From the NCBI RefSeq assembly GCF_027580225.2, contig NC_073340.2, forward strand, positions 36,552,001 to 36,616,000: 64,000 nt of DNA. The letters are read 5' to 3'. Below, piece after piece: positions 52,416 to 64,000 of this stretch. A program made the position numbers and the translations under genes. The notes beneath the pieces were generated by a model. That model made no database searches. It was given only the letters and a program-made list of their open reading frames with translations, and had not been told where the DNA came from. Origin of the DNA: Misgurnus anguillicaudatus. Its lineage: Eukaryota; Chordata; Actinopteri; Cypriniformes; Cobitidae. Within the stretch, counting starts at the first letter, position 1. Every line of letters starts with the position of its first letter.

Positions 52416-53360
52416 GCACCAAAATCCCAGTGTGCATTGGGCCAAGCAACTCAGTCCAGGTCCTAAATGTCATTGCAGACATGTCAATCACGTTGTTTGG
52501 GGGTGACCAAACTATTCCATTTCAAAATTGTTCTTGAATGTTAATGGATGTAAAATAAGGGATGATATAATTCAGCATTCAGTTTCCTTCCAATAGCTTT
52601 TTTATTTGTGAGAAACGGTCTATTTTGTGTTGATGGATCAGAGTTAGAAAAATTTACAGCAATTATGTCCTGTTGTATCACAGAGGTTATTTTGTTAGGA
52701 TTTTTTACAGGAATAATCTGTGGCTGCATTTGAAGCCTTACACACAGTTTTATATCTCATTTTTGTATCTTTACTTGCACCCGTCTTCTTTACACTGTTT
52801 GAATGTATTTCACACATACACAAAGATTACTCGTTATATTTTGCCTTTCTGCACAAAAACACAAGCACATTTTAAGACTATAATACCGCGATTAATAATA
52901 TGCTTTTAATGCAACAGGTTAGTCATACAACTTCATCCATAGGTACACAGTTGTACTATTGTTCATCTGTAACCGTATGCTTAATAGAAGAACATTGGTG
53001 AATTGTTTCATTCCTTCAGGGATTGCAGTTTACAGAAGTCTAAACTGATAGGAGGTAAATCAAATTCTGGTGCTTAATGTGAAATATACCAAACCCGTTT
53101 TTTTTTTTTTCCGTTAACCAAACATACAGAACATATACATGCACTGCCGTCCCTGTTTTACCACTAAGATGTCACTGTGCTAGATACACTACTAAAATCT
53201 TTTGCGGGATGCACACTCAAGTATATTTATATGAGTGAAAATATGCTCTTTGCATATATATGAACCTTTTATAATGTTGAGAAGATCAGTAGTTTTAATG
53301 TAAATAATGATGACAGCCTGTAAGACCTAATGTGCCTTGTCTAATAAAGGATCTAATTAT
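52416..53360 (+). other. vcl 3' untranslated region
   Basis: Unique-looking AT-rich sequence from the stop codon to the AATAAA at 53343-53348. There are no repeats apart from a T run at about 53099-53111. Confidence 0.6.
53343..53348 (+). terminator. vcl: vcl polyadenylation signal
   Basis: AATAAA followed within about 40 bases by TGTGTGAGTTTGTGTTC, a GT-rich downstream element, 930 bases after the stop codon. Confidence 0.65.
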
Positions 53361-53929
53361 CATCTAAATCTATTGTGTGAGTTTGTGTTCATATTTCTCT
53401 ATTACCTGAAGATCATATACATCTGCCAATCATTTAAATGCATATTAATGCAACTTGCAGCATTTCTTGACAGTATGAATTGAATTCTTATATAAAAATC
53501 TTGTATCATGTATTAATGATAGTTGTGGTATTGACTTTAATTTATACTTAATAAATATTTTTAAACAATAAATTACTGAATTATTTTACATACGAATGAA
53601 TTAATATAATATTAGTGTAATATGTTGATAATAGTGGTTAGTTGTTATTATAATGAATTCATATATCAATGATATATAATATAAATGTTAAAATTATTTA
53701 ATTACATTAAAAAGTCTAATGTTGAAATGTATGTTTTTTTATGTATCCTCCTCACTTTAAATACTTTGGTGAGTTAACAAGAATAATGGTACACTCGTGT
53801 GTAGTTTACAATTCTCACTATTAACTAGTTGGTAGCATTAATATTACTGAGATATTAGCTGTTTAGTAATACTTAAAAAGCACATTTTAATGCCTGATTC
53901 TGCAAAACCTTATTCTACATCTTAATCTT

Positions 53930-54252
53930 ACCCGATTCCCACCAATACTTAAATACTAAATAACTACTTATTAAGTATTAATAAGCAGTAATAAGGACTA
54001 TATTGAGGCAAAAGTAGTTAATATTTAGTTAATAGTGATAATTGGACTTTAAAGGTGTGACCAGAATAATTTTTGTAATTGTATATGATTTCAAGCATAT
54101 ATTTGTATCATTTACTAAATAGGGTTTACAAAGTAATAAGTAATTGAATACATTTTGGAGAGAGAACTTTTTAAAGTAATCTAATTACATAATTGAAAAT
54201 GTCATACGTAACTAGTAATGAATTAGTTTTTTGAGTAACTTACCCATCACTG
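53930..54252. repeat. Repeat copy, inverse of 35850-36125
   Basis: AGGCAAAAGTAGTTAATATT, TCATTTACTAAATAGG and TTGAGTAACTTACCCATCAC mirror the vcl intron 2 copy. It lies between vcl and adk. Confidence 0.7.
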
Positions 54253-54344
54253 ATTACGGTCTTGGTTGTGTGTGAAACTCTACAACAGCACTGTTAGGGG
54301 GACACTGGTCTGAGATCTGTGTCAGTGCTGTGTGAGATCAGAAG

Positions 54345-54403
54345 ATGTCGGTGTCTGACTGTACTGCGGACAAAAAACAAACAGACAGCAAGACGACATT
54401 GAG
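54345..54403 (+). CDS. adk: Candidate alternative first exon of adk (long, nuclear isoform)
   Basis: An ATG with A at -3 opens 19 codons plus two bases ending AG, followed by the donor GTAAAT. The encoded start (MSVSDCTADKKQTDSK...) is hydrophilic and lysine-containing, like the human ADK long-form N-terminus. The phase equals that of the short first exon (56652-56665, also ending AG), so both splice to 58345 to give ...[12 protein letters not shown]. The long form would be 360 residues; human long ADK is 362. In mammals the long form is nuclear and the short form cytoplasmic. No transcript evidence is available here. Confidence 0.6.
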
Positions 54404-54484
54404 GTAAATCAATGTTTAGGGATTGTCTGTGAATTAAATGTATTTATTATTAGATCAGCAAAATGACACGTGTGTGTTTGCATG

Positions 54485-55943
54485 CAGGGCCGTGCACAGG
54501 GGGGTGGCCTGGTGGCTAGAGCAACTGCCCCTCTGCCCTAATCGCCTGAGATGCCCCTCTCGCCAACCCCAGTCAAAGTGTTCTATTACCGCTCGTCTAA
54601 AGATCCACTGTTTCTGGTAATCCACTTCGTGATTTCCCGCCCGCTCCGCAGCATCTCTCACATTCTGTGTCCACTCTTTGAAGGGCGAAGACGACAGTTT
54701 GTTGTATTAACAGGTAGATTCATTACATTACCTCAGCTGTTGAGCTGCTCAATTAGTAATTTGGTAGTTTGAAGCCGAGAGAGGTCGTGTTCTATATTTA
54801 TTTTTGCTTGCTTGTGATCACTACTTAATTTTCTCGTTATCTTTTAGCTTTAATCACATCACAAGAATACAACTTTTGTTATGACATAACAAAACTCAAT
54901 AGAACATAATTTTTAGACAGCAAAAGCATATTTAGCAAATTAGCATGGATGAACAAATGAGATTTTACTTCAGGGATTCGCTTAAGATGAAACAGATTTC
55001 CCAATAATTGACCATTTGATAGCGCGGTGAATTTAGGGACCGTCTTTAAAGTACTCTATATACGTTTCTACTTTAAACAGCATTAAAATGGAATAACTTA
55101 GTCAACAAACAGTCACAAAACCAACTGTAAAGTGTTCGTGGTTGTCAACTATAATGCACACTTTTTTAGATGTTTTATATTTATTCAAATAAACTGTTAA
55201 ATACTATTGAAGATAGAAACGTACACAGTGCACTTTAGAGATGGTCCCTAAATTCACGAACATCAAACTTTATTTATTAAGTCTATCGACAATTAGCTAG
55301 CCTACTCGTGGTAACGGTGAAGACTCCATATGCATCAGCAGTCCACTTCAAAATAAATGAAATATTATGGACAGGAAATTACATTATGGCATTTGCATTA
55401 TTATGTCTGAATAGCGAGAAAACAACTTTTGTTATCTCGAGATCATGAGAAAACAAGCAGCAAAAATAAAAATATGGATGACCTCTCTCGGCTTTCCTAT
55501 ATGTTTTTGTATTTCTGTGGATGATTTGCTCTCTGTCTTCTTAAAGTAACAACTTAGCAAACATTTTTAGAATTACATTGCTAATGAGTACCCGATGAGA
55601 TCTAATATAAATAACACCAAATTTGCTGTTGTTGGCACACTTTGTTGACAAAAAATAAAAAACAATGTTTTTTTTTAAAAAAGACAGAGTTGGAATGGAG
55701 GCTGCAAAAGCTGTTCAAAATTGCAAACATGGATTCAAAGCTTCAGCATGTAAATCATATAGAATATTAAGAAGTTTTGTCACACTCTAAACTTGTTATA
55801 AAGTCTATTTTCCATTATAATCACTTATATTATTTGATACTAATCTATAACACATCATATTGTTAAAACCATATAAATTGTGCCCCCCGTGCCCCCTTTT
55901 TGGTTTGGGCCACTGCCCCTCAAAATGTCTGTGCACGGCCCTG
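54485..55943. mobile_element. 1.46-kb hAT-like element with exact 8-bp duplication and a nested element
   Basis: CAGGGCCGTGCACAGGGG at the left and TGTGCACGGCCCTG at the right are flanked by TTTGCATG (54477-54484 and 55944-55951). Inside, about 54771-55496 is another inverted-repeat element (GAAGCCGAGAGAGGTC against GACCTCTCTCGGCTTTC). No intact transposase. It lies between the two candidate first exons of adk. Confidence 0.85.
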
Positions 55944-56385
55944 TTTGCATGTATGTATGTTTTTTATATTCACGTGACGTTAGTGCGTGATTCGTTTTAT
56001 GGATGCGTGGATCCTGTTAAACATTCGCATCTCACATAGATAAGGAGTAATATTTTCATTTATTTTTTTGGCGTCATATGCATGGAGCAGATCATAACCA
56101 TAACCCAAACCCTAAATTAATAATAGTACGTTTGTACAGGCTGTGACGGGTTTATGTGTATGAAAAACAATTGACAGAAATGTAATTGCTCACCTTTTTC
56201 TCATTTAAATGTCTGATCTGATGCAACAAGCGTGCACATAATTTGTGATTTGATATGATTTATTAATTTTTTTGCTTTAAACGAGATGCGCGCGCCACAA
56301 TTGTTATGGTAGTACATGTTTTCGTGGTGAATAAACACATGCGCTCTCGCCAGCCAATCACAATCATAGTTTTTTTTAAACAAAT

Positions 56386-56651
56386 CTGCGCAGACAGATC
56401 TTCGTCTGACATCATAGTACCGTGAATTCATAGGCTCTCGCGGTACTGTGATGTCAGTCTGCCGATTGGTCTGCGCAGCGTCGCACAAAGTCGTACACTT
56501 CCATGTGTGACGTAATCAATCATCTAGAGCACGCTTCGTTTCCGGTTTGAAAGAATTCGATGTGGAAGCCGAACGCACGCGCCTGTAGCGTGTACTGGGA
56601 GCGCGTGGGCACAGGAGTTTATTTGAGTAAAACCAGTCAGATTACGTAACC
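56386..56651 (+). promoter_or_regulatory. CpG-rich promoter of the short adk transcript
   Basis: There is no TATA box. The region has an inverted CCAAT (ATTGG, 56465-56469), a CRE-like TGACGTAA at 56508-56515, an ETS-like TTTCCGG at about 56539 and high CpG density up to the ATG. A mirrored pair of sequences occupies 56386-56478. The features suit a housekeeping promoter. Confidence 0.6.
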
Positions 56652-63028
<6,377 letters not shown>

Positions 63029-63225
63029 CTCTCCTTCATCCTCGTATACTCGATCTTTCCATCTCATTCTTTCAGATATACCAGCAACACAAGCCGCAGT
63101 CCTTGCACTGGTTTACAGATGTGTATTGTTATTTATGGGCATTTGTAAGGATTACCACAACCTTACCGCAAAAACAAACCTTGTCATAAACATCTATTGA
63201 AGCCACACAATCATTTCTATATTTA

Positions 63226-63231
63226 AATAAA
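63226..63231 (+). terminator. adk: adk polyadenylation signal
   Basis: AATAAA about 200 bases after the stop codon. A second possible AATAAA near 63504 could make a longer 3' UTR. Confidence 0.6.
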
Positions 63232-64000
63232 ATCTATTGAAGATCCATTCTGTTACGTAAAGTAAGTGCATTTATATTTCTCAAAGTATGAATATTAAAT
63301 TAAATCAACAGGATTATTTAATGGATGTTTATCTCGTTTGTATTGAGTGAAAGCTTTTGTTTTTCAAGTCTATATTGTTTCGAAACACCAAATTGTATCT
63401 TAAACGCACAATGTTTAAATATGCAGAAGCTGTTTCAGATATGGAGATTTCCACTCAATCTTATCGTCTCTAAATGTAACAGTTCAACTGACTTTGATCT
63501 TTAATAAAAAAGATTTTAATAGGTTGTACACCTCTGTCTGAAAGCTTTTGTGTAAATGTGCAAGAGTATATATATATATATATATCACATATATACGCAT
63601 GCATACATGCACATATACATATAAATATAAAAAAAAATTCTTGAAGTTGCTAGATTATCAAAAATCCCCAAAATCATTGTTTATCTGAGTGAATATCGGT
63701 TATATTACTGCCTAATATTATGCAATTACAAACACTGCAAGCAACATTACATTTGAAGTCAACATAAAATAGGTTTTCTGAGTTACATTGCTGTCCAACA
63801 TGTAAAATAATCTTAATGTTTTTGATGGTGAGCATCTGTATGAATGCTTCATGATATCAGTCCAAAAGTAAAGTTGTTTCAGAGGCAGAGCAAGTTTTTG
63901 TTATTTTGTGGATTCTTCAAAGAAATCTCCTGTTGAAGGTGAGCAACTTTTAAAACAGACTTTTAATTGTGCGTGTTTTCTTCTGCTGGTGTATTTTGAG
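63232..64000. other. Right flank of the window, downstream of adk
   Basis: AT-rich sequence with a TA microsatellite at about 63568-63585. I see no further exon or RNA gene before the window ends. Confidence 0.5.

Overview
The window looks like teleost fish genomic DNA, most likely from a cypriniform relative of carp and zebrafish. Reasons: short conserved coding exons with GT-AG borders are separated by introns packed with fish-type DNA transposons; there is a tRNA-derived SINE resembling the HAmo family of cyprinids; there are CA/GT microsatellites; and the urokinase gene lacks its EGF-like exon, as reported for zebrafish uPA-a. Species and chromosome cannot be fixed from the sequence alone.

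Four protein-coding genes lie on the + strand. (1) 75-6629: the 3' part (13 exons, 396 codons) of exoc7, the Exo70 subunit of the exocyst. (2) about 11463-19334: a complete urokinase-type plasminogen activator gene (plau, 387 aa) with TATA/CCAAT promoter, noncoding first exon, signal peptide, kringle and trypsin-like domain. (3) 24185-52415: complete vinculin (vcl), 21 coding exons, 1066 aa, the same length as human vinculin, with no metavinculin exon. (4) 56652-63028: complete adenosine kinase (adk), 11 coding exons, 345 aa for the short form. A good candidate for the alternative first exon of the long (nuclear) isoform lies at 54345-54403.

PLAU, VCL and ADK are also neighbours on human 10q22, so this is an old linkage group. 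AP3M1, which lies between VCL and ADK in human, is absent here, and exoc7 (17q in human) abuts plau. The genes are not an operon and act separately: exocytic vesicle tethering, extracellular proteolysis, actin-adhesion coupling and purine salvage.

Most of the remaining DNA is transposon-derived. I see a broken LINE (7555-10190) inserted into a small hairpin element; an IS630/mariner-like transposon whose Gly/Arg-rich transposase N-terminus has grown into a minisatellite (14905-16458); a Tc1 transposase fragment (about 18480-18998); several hAT-like elements with exact 8-bp target duplications; Harbinger-like elements with 3-bp duplications; TTAA-flanked piggyBac-like elements; a 625-bp foldback; and nested insertions whose order can be read. 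Tandem arrays occupy introns of vcl (150-bp unit) and adk (78-bp units in a roughly 385-bp higher-order unit).

I found no wholly new biological system. The best leads are the adk alternative first exon, the decayed transposase/minisatellite, the long foldback in vcl intron 1, a perfect CArG box upstream of vcl and the GC-AG intron in plau. All exon borders were read by eye from frame, splice dinucleotides and remembered family conservation. No alignment or database search was run.
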